Source: Dokdonella_A sp963775445
GTDB taxonomy: Bacteria > Pseudomonadota > Gammaproteobacteria > Xanthomonadales > Rhodanobacteraceae
Reading direction: 5' to 3'
DNA: 64,000 nucleotides
Assembly: GCA_963775445.1 (NCBI GenBank)
Contig: CAVZIT010000006.1
Coordinates: forward strand, 186,001-250,000
The position numbers were made by a program, and so were the translations under genes. The notes under the pieces were generated by a model that ran no database searches, had not been told where the DNA came from, and saw only the letters and a program-made list of their open reading frames with translations. Positions 17,612 through 27,085 of the stretch are shown here, piece by piece. The number at the start of each line of letters is the position of its first letter. Within the stretch, counting starts at the first letter, position 1.

Positions 17612-18699
17612 TCAAGAGTCAGCATCGGTGTCGTCCTCAACTGCTTTTACTGCCGCTAGAAAAGACGCCAAGAGCGACCGAACCGCGCGACTAATCCTCT
17701 CTGCAGCTTCCTCATCAATCTTCTCAAGACCACTTACGTAGTGGAGAGTATCTTGAGCCGCCCGAAGATTCTTTTCAGTTTGAGCGACTTGAAATTTCGG
17801 AATGATTCGAGCGGACCAGACGTATACAAGTGGCGGCTCGAGCGACTCGCCCGCACGTAGACGCGTTCAATGCTCTTGCATTGGATACAACGCGTGCAAG
17901 TTTCGGGAAGTTGCGAGATTCGCCGAGTCTCGTCCCCGCTCCCCTCTCTGATAGAATACCCATCGAAAAAATTCTTCAAACTGCGAGAATTCAACGTCGG
18001 GTGTTGCACGTCGGTGATGCCTTGTATATTTATGAAGGATTGAATGCTCTCCCAGCCGATGCCTGTCGTCAGTAGCGAAAACTCGATGTCTTCCTGCGAT
18101 TCTTCCAATGCGCGCGAGAACGCCAGTGTCGCGAGCGAATTCAAGAGGGAAAGTCAGGTAAGCAGTTACGACACATAATGAAGACTTGATGCCAATGGTT
18201 TTTGCGAGCGCTCGATTCCCTCCTGATCGGTGTGCCATCATGCGCTTCTCGCAGTCTCAAGTATCGCGCTGTGGCTAGCGATCCCCATTGCTGTACGCCT
18301 GTAATGTCCGATATCCCAGATAGTTCAGGATGGCGTCGAGTGTATCGAATACGATGGCCAGAACTACGTCTGGGGTATGTTTTGTGGCGTCTCTTGCTTG
18401 TTGGACTTCGCGTGGCTTTACCGGCGCAGCCACACCTGCTCGTAGGAGTTTGAGCGCCCCAAGCCTTCGATTCCCCTTCGACCACGGTGAAACCGCCTGC
18501 AGTCCTAGGAATGAAAGGATGGGCTCGCTACGAAAGTAGGCGTTCTCGCCGATGGAAAGCATGATATCGATCAAGTTTGCGTGCGGTAGTAAATACTCGA
18601 TGACCTCCGGATCCCCGGCGCCGTGCAGGCTCTGAGGCAACCTGGATTCTCCGGGTGAAAATGAAGGTCTGCAAGCTGGATTTCTTGTACTTCGGTCAT
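17612..18699 (-). pseudogene. ParB-like N-terminal domain protein, multiply frameshifted
   Basis: Starts at ATG 18699 (MTEVQEIQLADLHFHPENP) and ends at 17612 (VEDDTDADS). At least five frame changes lie between. Stretches recovered from different frames include DPEVIEYLLPHANLIDIMLS, KGNRRLGALKLLRAG (the ParB GNRRLxAL motif), VVLAIVFDTLDAILNYLGYR, SIQSFINIQGITDVQHPTL and TSGPLESFRNF. Known: ParB/Srx-fold proteins of this size occur as regulators or enzymes in DNA-modification and defence clusters. The density of lesions shows long-standing decay. Confidence 0.75.
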
Positions 18700-18739
18700 C
18701 GAGTGTTTTCCATTTGAACGGGCTGCGCGGTCGAAAATA

Positions 18740-19744
18740 TCACAAGAGGCGTATGCCAACGCGCATATCCTCGAGCGACGTCGGTTGAGCCGAACTGCGT
18801 GTGCCAGGGCGTTGGACAACCGTGGTCCGTTACGCATGGTGATGGAAGCGTGCGGCTCGGCACATTACTGGGCGCGGCGCTTTGCGCGTTGCGGGCATCG
18901 CGTCGAGTTGCTGCCGGCGCACGACGTACGACCGTACGTGCGGCAGCAACAAGACCGATCGCACCGATGCGGCGGGTCTGCTGGAAGCGGCACGCTGCGA
19001 ATCGATTCGTCGCGTGCCGATCAAGACACGCGAGCAACAAGGTATTCAGGGATTGCATCGCGTTCGCGAGTTCCACAAGGCGCAACGCACTGCGGCAATC
19101 AATCTCGTGCGCGACCTGCTGCGCGAATTCGGCGTCGATGATACCACTCGGCTCGGCCAAGGTTCGACCGGCGGTGCTGGCTGCGCTCGAAGAAGCCGAG
19201 AACGAGTTGCCGATGGCCCTGCGCGATACGCTGAGCGAGTCTGCTCGATCACGATCACCGTTGCCGAGCGCACCATGGTCGACATTGAAAAGCGTCTGCA
19301 GGCGTTCGCCGAGCGCGATCTGCGCAGCCAACGCCTGCAGCGCGCCGGCGGCATCGGCCTGATCACGGCGACGGCGCTCAGCGCATCGGTGGGTGACTTC
19401 GACCGCTTCCCTTCCGGTCGCCACTTCGCCAGTTCCCTCGGGCTTACACCGCGCGAGCATTCCAGCGGATCCACACGTCGACTCGGTCGGGTCACCAAGC
19501 CAGCGGCGATGTCTACCTGCGCATGCTGCTGGTCCACGGCGCGCGCGCTATGCTGCGCAGTGCCAAGGTCGCGGCGAAGAAACAGCAACCGCTCGATCGC
19601 ACCCGCGCCTGGGCGCTCGCACTATCCGAACGCGTCGGCCACAACAAGGCGGCGGTTGCACTGGCCAACAAACAGGCTCGGCGACTATGGGCTGCCGAAC
19701 ATCATCGGCAGCACTTCGATCCCGATCACGTCAGCGTGCGATAG
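18740..19744 (+). pseudogene. IS110-family transposase, main part, frameshifted
   Basis: Starts mid-protein with YANAHILERRRLSRTA, homologous to the N-terminal fragment at 14326. Then, across four frame changes: VMEACGSAHYWARRFA, NKTDRTDAAGLLEAARC (second catalytic acidic region), TREQQGIQGLHRVRE, then AFAERDLRSQRLQRAGGIGLITATALSASVGD, a Tnp_20 (IS110/IS116/IS902) domain with FASSLGLTPREHSSG. It ends with YLRMLLVHGARAMLRSAK and a TAG at 19742. Known: the DEDD recombinase of IS110/IS1111 elements inserts DNA guided by an element-encoded RNA. Confidence 0.85.
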
Positions 19745-19990
19745 CACGCCGATGCACTGAGTTCCCACCCCGCGCTGCACCGAGTGAAGCACGATGGCAA
19801 ACGAGTCGGTCCTCGGGACGAGCTAGCCGATAACTCTTCTGTTCCGCATGGCCGATTGAAAGTGTGGCTTCGTTCCAGCGGTTTCCATCATGGCCCGAGC
19901 ACATGCTGCTCACCCCAAGGCCGACTACACGACTGCAACCGCATCGCTTGCCAATCACGCAATTCACTCGGTCACTTGCAAGGGGAGTCC
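19745..19990 (+). ncRNA. Non-coding right end of IS1111-type element, candidate guide (seeker/bridge) RNA region (copy C)
   Basis: About 246 bases between the transposase stop and the terminal GGGGAGTCC (19982-19990) contain no gene, yet are conserved in copies A and B. Established: IS1111-group elements encode a guide RNA in the non-coding region 3' of the transposase, which pairs with target and donor sites. Inference: this segment holds that RNA, and its conservation without the transposase in copy B fits this. No expression evidence is available. Confidence 0.5.
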
Positions 19991-20008
19991 ACACATGAAT
20001 TGTTAGGG
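19991..20008 (-). other. attC site C, R'' half
   Basis: On the minus strand CCCTAACAATTCATGTGT follows the cassette gene stop by about a dozen bases and leads directly into the IS right end. CTAACAATTC is the common 5' start of attC sites. The rest of this attC is at 14156-14240, beyond the other end of the insertion. Confidence 0.65.
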
Positions 20009-20020
20009 TGCAAGGCCCAG

Positions 20021-20726
20021 CTAATCCAGCTTTGTGAGCGTGACCTTTTTCGAGCCGCCCTTCCTCGGACGAAATATCTCGATTCTGTAATGCTGTGGAA
20101 TGGGGATTTCGGGAGCGCGCGGTAGTCTCGGCCTTAGGTTTCCGTTCCGGCGCTTTGATGTCCTCACACGGTTCCCAGAACTCGCCGGTGATGGGAAGTT
20201 GCTCGGGGAGGCGTGGAGCTTTAGCCAAACTAGTCGCCAGATCCCGCAAAAAGTCGGGAGAAGATGCAGCGTCTTGGCCACAGCGGTCCTGAACCTCAGC
20301 GACCGCTTGATCCGGCGTAGCCTGCCCGCGTTGAACCCGCTCGAACAGATTCTTGAGATAGAAGATTTCCCCGCCACTCTGATTAGAGTTTCCTCTCGTA
20401 GTTTTGCAGCCGAAGCGGCCTTTTGCCTGGTCAAAGAGAGCATTTGTGACATAAGAGGCCTGTTCTCGGATGGTCTGGACGCCTGATATGAAACTCCCAT
20501 AGTTGCCTATGGCTAGATACAGAACTCCCGCAGTGGCGGCGATTTTTCCTGCTCCTTTAATCGAGCCCTCTTCAATTACAAGAGTGACTGCGTAATCGGT
20601 CAAATCGAGGTGGGACTCGATGTAGCTATCCCACTCATCAAACAGCGCGGTCGAGTAGTGCTCGAATTCGTTCTTCTCGAACCCAGCAGCCTTGATGTAG
20701 AACGAAGTTGTCACGACGTCAAGCAT
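20021..20726 (-). CDS. Unknown protein, integron cassette gene (frameshifted as read)
   Basis: Starts at ATG 20726 after GGGGGAG. The first frame gives MLDVVTTSFYIKAAGFEKNE, a hydrophobic stretch IAATAGVLYLAIGNYGSFISG near residues 63-83, and an acidic/charged middle. Near 20135 the sensible frame changes, and the C-terminus continues as RAPEIPIPQHYRIEIF and GGSKKVTLTKLD, stopping 12 bases before the attC core. The uninterrupted first frame runs on through the attC and IS end to 19731 and is clearly artefactual there. I recognise no family. AT-richer than its surroundings, as cassettes often are. Confidence 0.6.
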
Positions 20727-20751
20727 CAAACTCCCCCATTCTTTCCCTGCG

Positions 20752-20935
20752 CCCTAACTACAAATATACCCCGCATCCGGAGCGATAAGTCTTATCCTGC
20801 GCGCCGCGCGGAACGGCAGTCAAGGAAAAATCCGTCGGCGGGACATGGGCTTATCGTCCTTCGCGACATGCGCATACGCTGCAGCGTAGCGCGTTATCCG
20901 ACGATTGTGAGTCGATATCACTTATCGCTCCGGAT
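20752..20935. repeat. Core-like box and perfect 16-bp inverted repeat upstream of first cassette
   Basis: On the minus strand GTTAGGG (20752-20758) lies just upstream of the first cassette gene, where an attI or the preceding attC would end. Beyond it, ATCCGGAGCGATAAGT (20775-20790) and its exact reverse complement (20920-20935) enclose 129 bases without a gene. The opposite core box (RYYYAAC) is not seen, so this could be an attI/attC remnant or a small transposable repeat. No integrase gene follows before clpB. Confidence 0.5.
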
Positions 20936-21136
20936 CCGAGGCAATAACGCCGGAGCGTGATGGGGCGCCGTGTCGCGCCGGTTCGACGACGTTTGCCGGC
21001 GAGCGCAGGTCATACGCTAGGGTTGAGCGCCATCAGCACCTTCGTGGGATGGATTGGCCGGCCTCATGTTCGCAACGAGCACTGCACACCACGCACTATA
21101 GAATCGGCAGCAAACAACGACTAACCGTTCATGCGT

Positions 21137-21191
21137 AGCCCTTCGACTTCGCCTGTCCTGAGCGTAGGCCGAAGGCCAAAGTCGAAGGGCT
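21137..21191. repeat. Long imperfect-loop hairpin
   Basis: AGCCCTTCGACTT (21137-21149) pairs perfectly with AAGTCGAAGGGCT (21179-21191) across a 29-base loop that itself contains CTGAGCGTAGGCC-type sequence. The TTCGACTTCG/CTCAGG vocabulary recurs in the tandem repeats downstream. It resembles dispersed intergenic palindromes. A transcription terminator role is possible but no T-run follows. Confidence 0.6.
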
Positions 21192-21273
21192 TAGGGTGCG
21201 CCCGCGGGAGAAGATGCCGCAGGCGGATGAGGGCGGGCCGTTAGTGAAGTTGACCCTTCGACTTCGCGCCTTC

Positions 21274-21358
21274 GGCGCTACGCTCAGGGTGAACGGTTGG
21301 GGGGTTCGCTACGCTCAGGGTGAACGGTTGGGGGGTTCGCTACGCTCAGGGTGAACGG
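21274..21358 (+). repeat. 31-bp tandem repeat, three copies
   Basis: CGCTACGCTCAGGGTGAACG recurs at a period of exactly 31 bases, with copies starting near 21274, 21305 and 21336; the last is cut short. The spacer TTGGGGGG is identical. It lies just downstream of the clpB stop and contains no gene. Confidence 0.85.
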
Positions 21359-21393
21359 GAATTATTCGATAGCTCGTGCCGGTTCAATAGCCA

Positions 21394-23992
21394 TCAACGG
21401 CCCGTGCGAAACACCAGCCGCCCACCCTCGGCATCGACGCGCACGGTACCGCCGGGTGCGAAGCGCCCTTCGAGGATTTCCTTCGCCAGCGGATTCTCGA
21501 GTTGCTGCTGGATCGCGCGCTTGAGCGGGCGTGCGCCGTACACCGGATCGAAGCCGACATTGCCGAGCAGGTCGAGTGCGCGGTCGCTGATGTCCAGTTG
21601 CAACTGGCGCTCGCCCAGACGCTTCTCGAGCTGGGCGATCTGTATGCGCGCTATCTCGCGGATTTGCGCGCGATCGAGCGGGCGGAACACCACAATCTCG
21701 TCGAGCCGGTTGACGAACTCGGGACGGAAATGCGCCTGCACCACGCCCATGACGGCGGCCTTCATCTTGGTGTAGGCCTCCTCGCGATCGCCGCTGTCGC
21801 TGTCGGACAGATCCTGGATGGCTTGCGAGCCGAGATTGGAGGTCATCACGATCACGGCGTTGCGAAAATCGACCGTGCGTCCCTGGCCGTCGGTCAGGCG
21901 ACCATCGTCGAGCACCTGCAGCAGGATATTGAACACGTCGTGGTGGGCCTTCTCGATCTCGTCGAGCAGGATCACCGAATACGGGCGCCGGCGGATCGCT
22001 TCGGTCAGATAACCGCCTTCCTCGTAGCCGACGTAACCCGGCGGCGCACCGATCAGGCGCGCGACCGAGTGCTTTTCCATGAACTCGCTCATGTCGATGC
22101 GCACCATGGCATCGTTGGAATCGAACATGAATTCGGCCAGTGCCTTGCACAGTTCGGTCTTGCCGACGCCGGTCGGTCCGAGAAACAGGAACGAGCCGAT
22201 CGGACGGTTCGGATCCGACAATCCGGCGCGGGCGCGCCGGATCGCATCAGCGACCGCGTGTACGGCTTCGTCCTGGCCGACGACGCGCTTGTGCAGCGCG
22301 TCTTCCATGCGCAGGAGTTTTTCGCGCTCGCCTTCGAGCATGCGCGACACCGGAATACCGGTCCAGCGCGACACGACTTCGGCGATCTCGTCGGCGGTCA
22401 CGCGATCCTGCAGCAGCTGGAAACCTTCTGTTTCCACTTTCTGCGCGGCCTTGAGCTGCGCCTCGAGTTCGGGAATGCGTCCGTACTGGATCTCGCTCAT
22501 GCGCGCGTAATCCTGCTGGCGCGCGGCCGCATCGAGATCGAGCCGGGCCTGCTCGATCTGCTCCTTGATGCGTGTTGCACCGTGCAGGGTCGCCTTTTCG
22601 GACTTCCATATGTCGTCCATGTCCGCGAACTCGCGCTCGAGCGTCGCGATCTCCGATTCGAGATCCGCCAGGCGCTGCTTCGATTCCTTGTCCTTCTCCT
22701 TCTTCAGCGCCTCGCGCTGGATCTTGAGCTGGATCAGGCGGCGTTCGAGGCGGTCGAGCTCCTCCGGCTTGGAATCGATTTCCATGCGGATGCGCGAAGC
22801 GGCCTCGTCCATCAGGTCGATCGCCTTGTCCGGCAACTGGCGGTCGGCGATGTAGCGGTGCGACAGCGTGGCCGCCGCGACGATCGCCGGATCGGTGATC
22901 TCGACACCGTGATGCACGGCGTACTTTTCCTTGAGCCCGCGCAGGATCGCGATGGTGTCCTCGACGCTCGGCTCGCCCACGAACACCTTCTGGAAACGAC
23001 GTTCGAGCGCGGCATCCTTTTCGACGTACTTGCGGTATTCATCGAGCGTGGTCGCGCCGATGCAGTGCAGCTCGCCGCGCGCGAGCGCGGGCTTCAACAT
23101 GTTGCCCGCATCCATCGAACCCTCGGCCTTGCCGGCGCCGACCATCGTGTGCAATTCGTCGATGAACAGGATCACCTGGCCTTCCTGTTTCGAAAGGTCG
23201 CTGAGCACCGCCTTCAGGCGCTCCTCGAAATCGCCGCGGAATTTCGCGCCGGCGATCAGCGCGCCCATGTCCAGCGACAGCACGCGCTTGTTGCGCAAGC
23301 CTTCGGGCACCTCGCCGTTGACGATGCGCTGGGCCAGTCCTTCGACGATCGCGGTCTTGCCGACACCCGGTTCGCCGATCAGCACCGGGTTGTTCTTGGT
23401 GCGTCGCTGCAGCACCTGGATCACGCGGCGGATTTCCTCGTCGCGCCCGATCACCGGATCGAGCTTGCCCGATTCGGCGCGCGCGGTCAGGTCGATGGTG
23501 TATTTCTCGAGCGCCTGGCGCTGGTCCTCGGCGCCTTCGGACTGCACCTTCTCGCCGCCGCGCAGGTGCTCGATCGCCGCCTCGACCGGCGACTTGCTCG
23601 GCGCCTGCGGCTTTCAATGCAGCGCCGAGTTCACCCTTGTCGTCGAGCGCTGCGAGCACGAACAATTCGCTCGCGATGAACGCGTCGCCGCGCTTCTGGG
23701 CCAGCTTGTCGGTGAGGTTGAGCAGCCGGTTGAGTTCGTTGCCGACATTGAGATGGCCTTCCTGTCCGGCCACTTTCGGCAAGCGGTCCAGGATCTGCCC
23801 GACGCGCGTGCGCAGCGCCGGCACGTTGACGCCCGCCTGCGCGAGCAATGGCGTGGTCGAACCCCCTTGCTGGTCGAGCAGCGCAGCCATCAGGTGCGCC
23901 GGCTCGAGGATATTGTTGTCGCGTCCGACCGCGAGCGACTGCGCGTCGGCCAGCGCCTGCTGGAAACGCGACGTGAGTTTGTCCATTCGCAT
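21394..23992 (-). CDS. clpB: ATP-dependent chaperone ClpB (one frameshift as read)
   Basis: Start ATG 23992 with GGGGAG 8 bases upstream gives MRMDKLTSRFQQALADAQSL. Seen: N-terminal Clp repeat domain; NBD1 Walker A GEPGVGKTAIVEGL and Walker B VILFIDELHTMVG; the long coiled-coil middle domain; NBD2 Walker A GPTGVGKTELC; EFMEKHSV and GYVGYEEGG; C-terminal YGARPLKRAIQQQLENPLA. Known: hexameric disaggregase working with DnaK. Near 23600, after AALKAAG, the frame changes (one base too many or two missing) and resumes with SKSPVEAAIEHLRGG. The corrected length is about 865 residues. A sequencing error is as likely as a real lesion. Confidence 0.95.
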
Positions 23993-24009
23993 CGAGAATT
24001 CTCCCCGCA

Positions 24010-24249
24010 TTGTCAGATGGGGCGCTGCGCGCCGGTGCGCAGGAAATGGTGTCAGGTTGGACCGGAATCAAGCGCGGCGCGGAGGTCCGGAGCGCTCCCG
24101 GGGTGCTGCGCAAGAACCTTTTCGAACCGCGCTTGTTGCGGACCCTGCTCGATCCCTCGCTCTACGAAACCTTCTGGCACGACATCAATCTGCTGGCGGG
24201 TATCGTCGAGGAGCTCAACTTCAATGCGCGGATCTGGACCAAGGCCTGA
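24010..24249 (+). pseudogene. C-terminal remnant of an unidentified protein
   Basis: The last 47 or so codons (from about 24103) read RKNLFEPRLLRTLLDPSLY, then ETFWHDINLLAGIVEELNF and NARIWTKA. This looks like the genuine, well-conserved end of a soluble protein rather than random sequence, but the 30 codons before it do not. No continuation was found upstream in other frames, where clpB starts divergently. I cannot name the family. It may be the tail left by a deletion. Confidence 0.35.
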
Positions 24250-24442
24250 TCGGCTTCCGGCGCGGAGCCATTTCGGCGAACTCCCGAGCGCCTACCTCGA
24301 GGCGGCGACTCGTCCTGCGGAAGATGCGCAGCGGGCTTGTGCGTTTGGTCAGCGCCGATGCATCCTTCACAATGAACAATGTGTCGTCATGCGGCGCGTC
24401 TGCGCTGCGATATCGGCATCGCGCATACCCGATGCATCAGCC

Positions 24443-25246
24443 ATGCAAACCAGGGAACACGACATCGTCGATCATGCTTCGCCATTGCCGCCGCCACCGC
24501 AAGCCGATGCGGCACGCGTCGCGCTGTTTCTCGATCTTGACGGCAGCCTGCTCGACTTCGCCGAGCACCCCGCCGCGGTCGAAGTGACGCCGCTCATGCG
24601 TGCCACCTTGCGGCGCGTCGATCGCGCGCTCGGTGGTGCATTCGCGTTGCTGAGCGGACGCTCGCTCGAGCAGATCGATGCGATGCTCGACGTTCCAGAA
24701 ATTTCCGCGGCCGGCCTGCACGGCGGCGAACGGCGCGAACACCCACGCGCGCAGGCAGCCCACTCGCGCACTGTCGCGCAGCGCAATCGCATCGACGCCC
24801 TCGGCAGTGAAGCGCGAGAATCGGTCGCCGCACTCGAAGGCGTCGAGGTCGAGGACAAGGGCACGGCACTTGCGTTGCACTATCGCCGCGCGCCGCAAAG
24901 CAGCGCACGCGTCGCCGAGATTGCCGATGCGCTGCTGCGCAAGGCCGGTACTGGATTCGAATTGCAGCGCGGCAACCACGTGGTCGAACTGAAACCGGCC
25001 GGCTGCGACAAGGGCGATGCGCTCGCGGCATTCCTGCGCGAACCGGCGTTCGCCGGACGCAGGCCCTGGATGATCGGCGACGACCTGACCGATGAGCACG
25101 CGTTCGAACGCAGCAATGCCGAGGGCGGCGTGAGCATCATCGTCGGACCGCGTCGACCGACCGCCGCGCGGCATGCGCTGGCCGATCCGCGGGCGGTGCG
25201 CGCATGGCTCGAACGACTGGCGGACTCCGCGGAGGCGAGGACATGA
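24443..25246 (+). CDS. otsB: Trehalose-6-phosphate phosphatase
   Basis: 267 residues from ATG 24443. Seen: HAD motif I LDLDGSLLDF, motif II LLSGRSLEQID, the lysine-bearing region ELKPAGCDKGDALAAFL, and motif IV IGDDLTDEHAF, the usual OtsB layout. Known: dephosphorylates trehalose-6-phosphate made by OtsA, giving trehalose for osmotic and desiccation stress. It overlaps the following GH15 gene by ATGA, so otsB, GH15 and otsA form one operon. Confidence 0.95.
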   Translation: MQTREHDIVDHASPLPPPPQADAARVALFLDLDGSLLDFAEHPAAVEVTPLMRATLRRVDRALGGAFALLSGRSLEQIDAMLDVPEISAAGLHGGERREHPRAQAAHSRTVAQRNRIDALGSEARESVAALEGVEVEDKGTALALHYRRAPQSSARVAEIADALLRKAGTGFELQRGNHVVELKPAGCDKGDALAAFLREPAFAGRRPWMIGDDLTDEHAFERSNAEGGVSIIVGPRRPTAARHALADPRAVRAWLERLADSAEART

Positions 25247-27085
25247 GCGCAGCCGATCACGCGCGCAGCGCACCTGACGAAGCAACCACGACCGCGTCGA
25301 CTGCGGCGGAGGGCAGCCTCGATCTTGGCATCGTCGGCAACGGCAGCATCAGCGCATTGATCGACCGGCGCGGATCGATCGTGTGGTGCTGCGTCCCCGC
25401 GTTCGACGGCGATCCGGTGTTCTGCGCGCTGCTCCAGCCCGCCGCATGACGATGCGGGTTTTTTCGATGTCGCCATCGAAGGCGAGAACGCAAGTTCGCA
25501 GCACTATCGCGACAACAGCGCGGTGCTGGTGACGCGCCTCGACAGCAGCGACGGCAGCGCGATCGAAATCACCGACTTCGCGCCGCGCTACAAACAGCAC
25601 GGCCGGATTTTCCATCCGATGAGCCTGATCCGGCGTATCCGCCCATTGGCCGGCGTGCCACGCATCCGCGTGCGGCTGCGCCCTCTCGCCGGCTACGGCG
25701 CGCGCCGACCGGAGATCACGTACGGATCCAACCACGCGCGCTTTGTGCTCGACGACCTTACTCTGCGCGCCACCACCGACATGCCGCTGCCGATGCTTCG
25801 CCGCGAGCTGCCATTCCTGCTCGAACGCGAGATCGTCATCGTCATCGGACCCGACGAGACACTGGCCGATGCGCCCGCGCATTACGCGCACGAGGCGCTG
25901 CAAGCGACACTCCGGTACTGGCACGAATGGGTGCGGTTTCTTTCAATTCCGGCGGAATGGCAGGATGCGGTAATCCGCGCCGCCATCACGCTGAAACTCT
26001 CGCAATACGAAGGTACCGGTGCGATCGTCGCCGCCGTCACCACGTCGATTCCGGAGGCGCCCAAAACGGTGCGCAACTGGGACTATCGCTACTGCTGGCT
26101 GCGCGATGCGGCATTCGTCGTGCGCGCGCTCAACCGCCTCGGTGCCACGCGCAGCATGGAGGAATACCTGCGCTATATCTTCAATCTCGCCGCTGCAGAC
26201 GGCGAACTGGCGCCGGTTTACGGTATTCATTTCGAGCAGGATCTGGTTGAGCGCGAGGCCGAACACCTGGCCGGATACCGCGGCATGGGTCCCGTGCGCA
26301 TCGGCAACGACGCCTGGCGTCAGCGGCAACACGACGTCTATGGGAGCGTGGTGCTGGCGGCGACGCAGCTGTTCTTCGACAGGAGGCTTGCGGCACCGGC
26401 CGGAGTCGCCGCATTCAAGCGGCTGGAACGAGCCGGCGACGTCGCCTTCCGCTGCTACGACCAGCCCGATGCGGGTCTCTGGGAGTTTCGCGGGTTGTCG
26501 GCAATCCATACCTATTCGAGCGTGATGTGCTGGGCTGCCTGCGACCGGCTGGCGCGCATCGCAGCGCATCTGGGCCTCGACGAGCGCCACGACTTCTGGC
26601 GGCAACGCGCCGATCTGATGCGCACGAAAATCCTCGAGCGCTGCGTGCATCCCGAGCGCGGCCACTTTGTCGCGGCCTTCGATGGCGAACATCTCGACGC
26701 GAGCCTGCTTCTGCTCGCCGAGCTCGGTTTCGTCGGCGCGGACGATCCGCGCTATCGCGCGACCGTCGATGCGATCGGCGCCACGCTGCGACGCGGCAAT
26801 TACCTGTTCCGCTATGTCGTGCCGGACGATTTCGGCGCGCCGGAAACCAGCTTCACGATCTGCAGTTTCTGGTACATCGATGCACTCGCGGCGACCGGAA
26901 AGATCGGCGAGGCACGCACATTGTTCGAAGCGCTGCTTGCGCGGCGCAATCATCTCGGCCTGCTCTCGGAAGATCTGGCGATCGACAGCGGCGAGATGTG
27001 GGGCAACTACCCGCAGACCTACTCGCTGGTGGGCCTGATCAATTCGGCCATGCGCTTGTCCAGATCATGGGAGGATCTGACATGA
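25243..27085 (+). CDS. GH15 glucoamylase/trehalase-like hydrolase (one frameshift as read)
   Basis: ATG 25243 overlaps otsB; the stop at 27083-27085 overlaps otsA. Seen: LDLGIVGNGSISALIDRRGSIVWCC, FDGDPVFCALL, then after a frame change near 25449 DDAGFFDVAIEGENASSQHY, VRNWDYRYCWLRDAAF (a hallmark of GH15) and SEDLAIDSGEMWGNYPQ with the catalytic-base region. The corrected length is about 613 residues. Known: GH15 members next to otsA/otsB act on alpha-glucosidic bonds, and some are trehalases; which applies here is not decidable. The single indel may be an error. Confidence 0.88.

Noticed and set aside
19731..20020. Extension of the first cassette gene to 332 residues
   Set aside because: The added codons cross the attC core and IS end; the alternative frame gives a natural C-terminus stopping just before the attC.
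20936..21130. Further attC-like traces (CTCAACCCTAGCG on the minus strand; CTAACCGTTCATGC on the plus strand)
   Set aside because: Individual pieces resemble attC ends but no paired arms or matching second core could be put together.
22931..24442. Long plus-strand open frame of several hundred codons antisense to clpB, reaching into otsB
   Set aside because: GC-rich third-position shadow of clpB on the other strand; only the otsB part from 24443 has recognisable protein.
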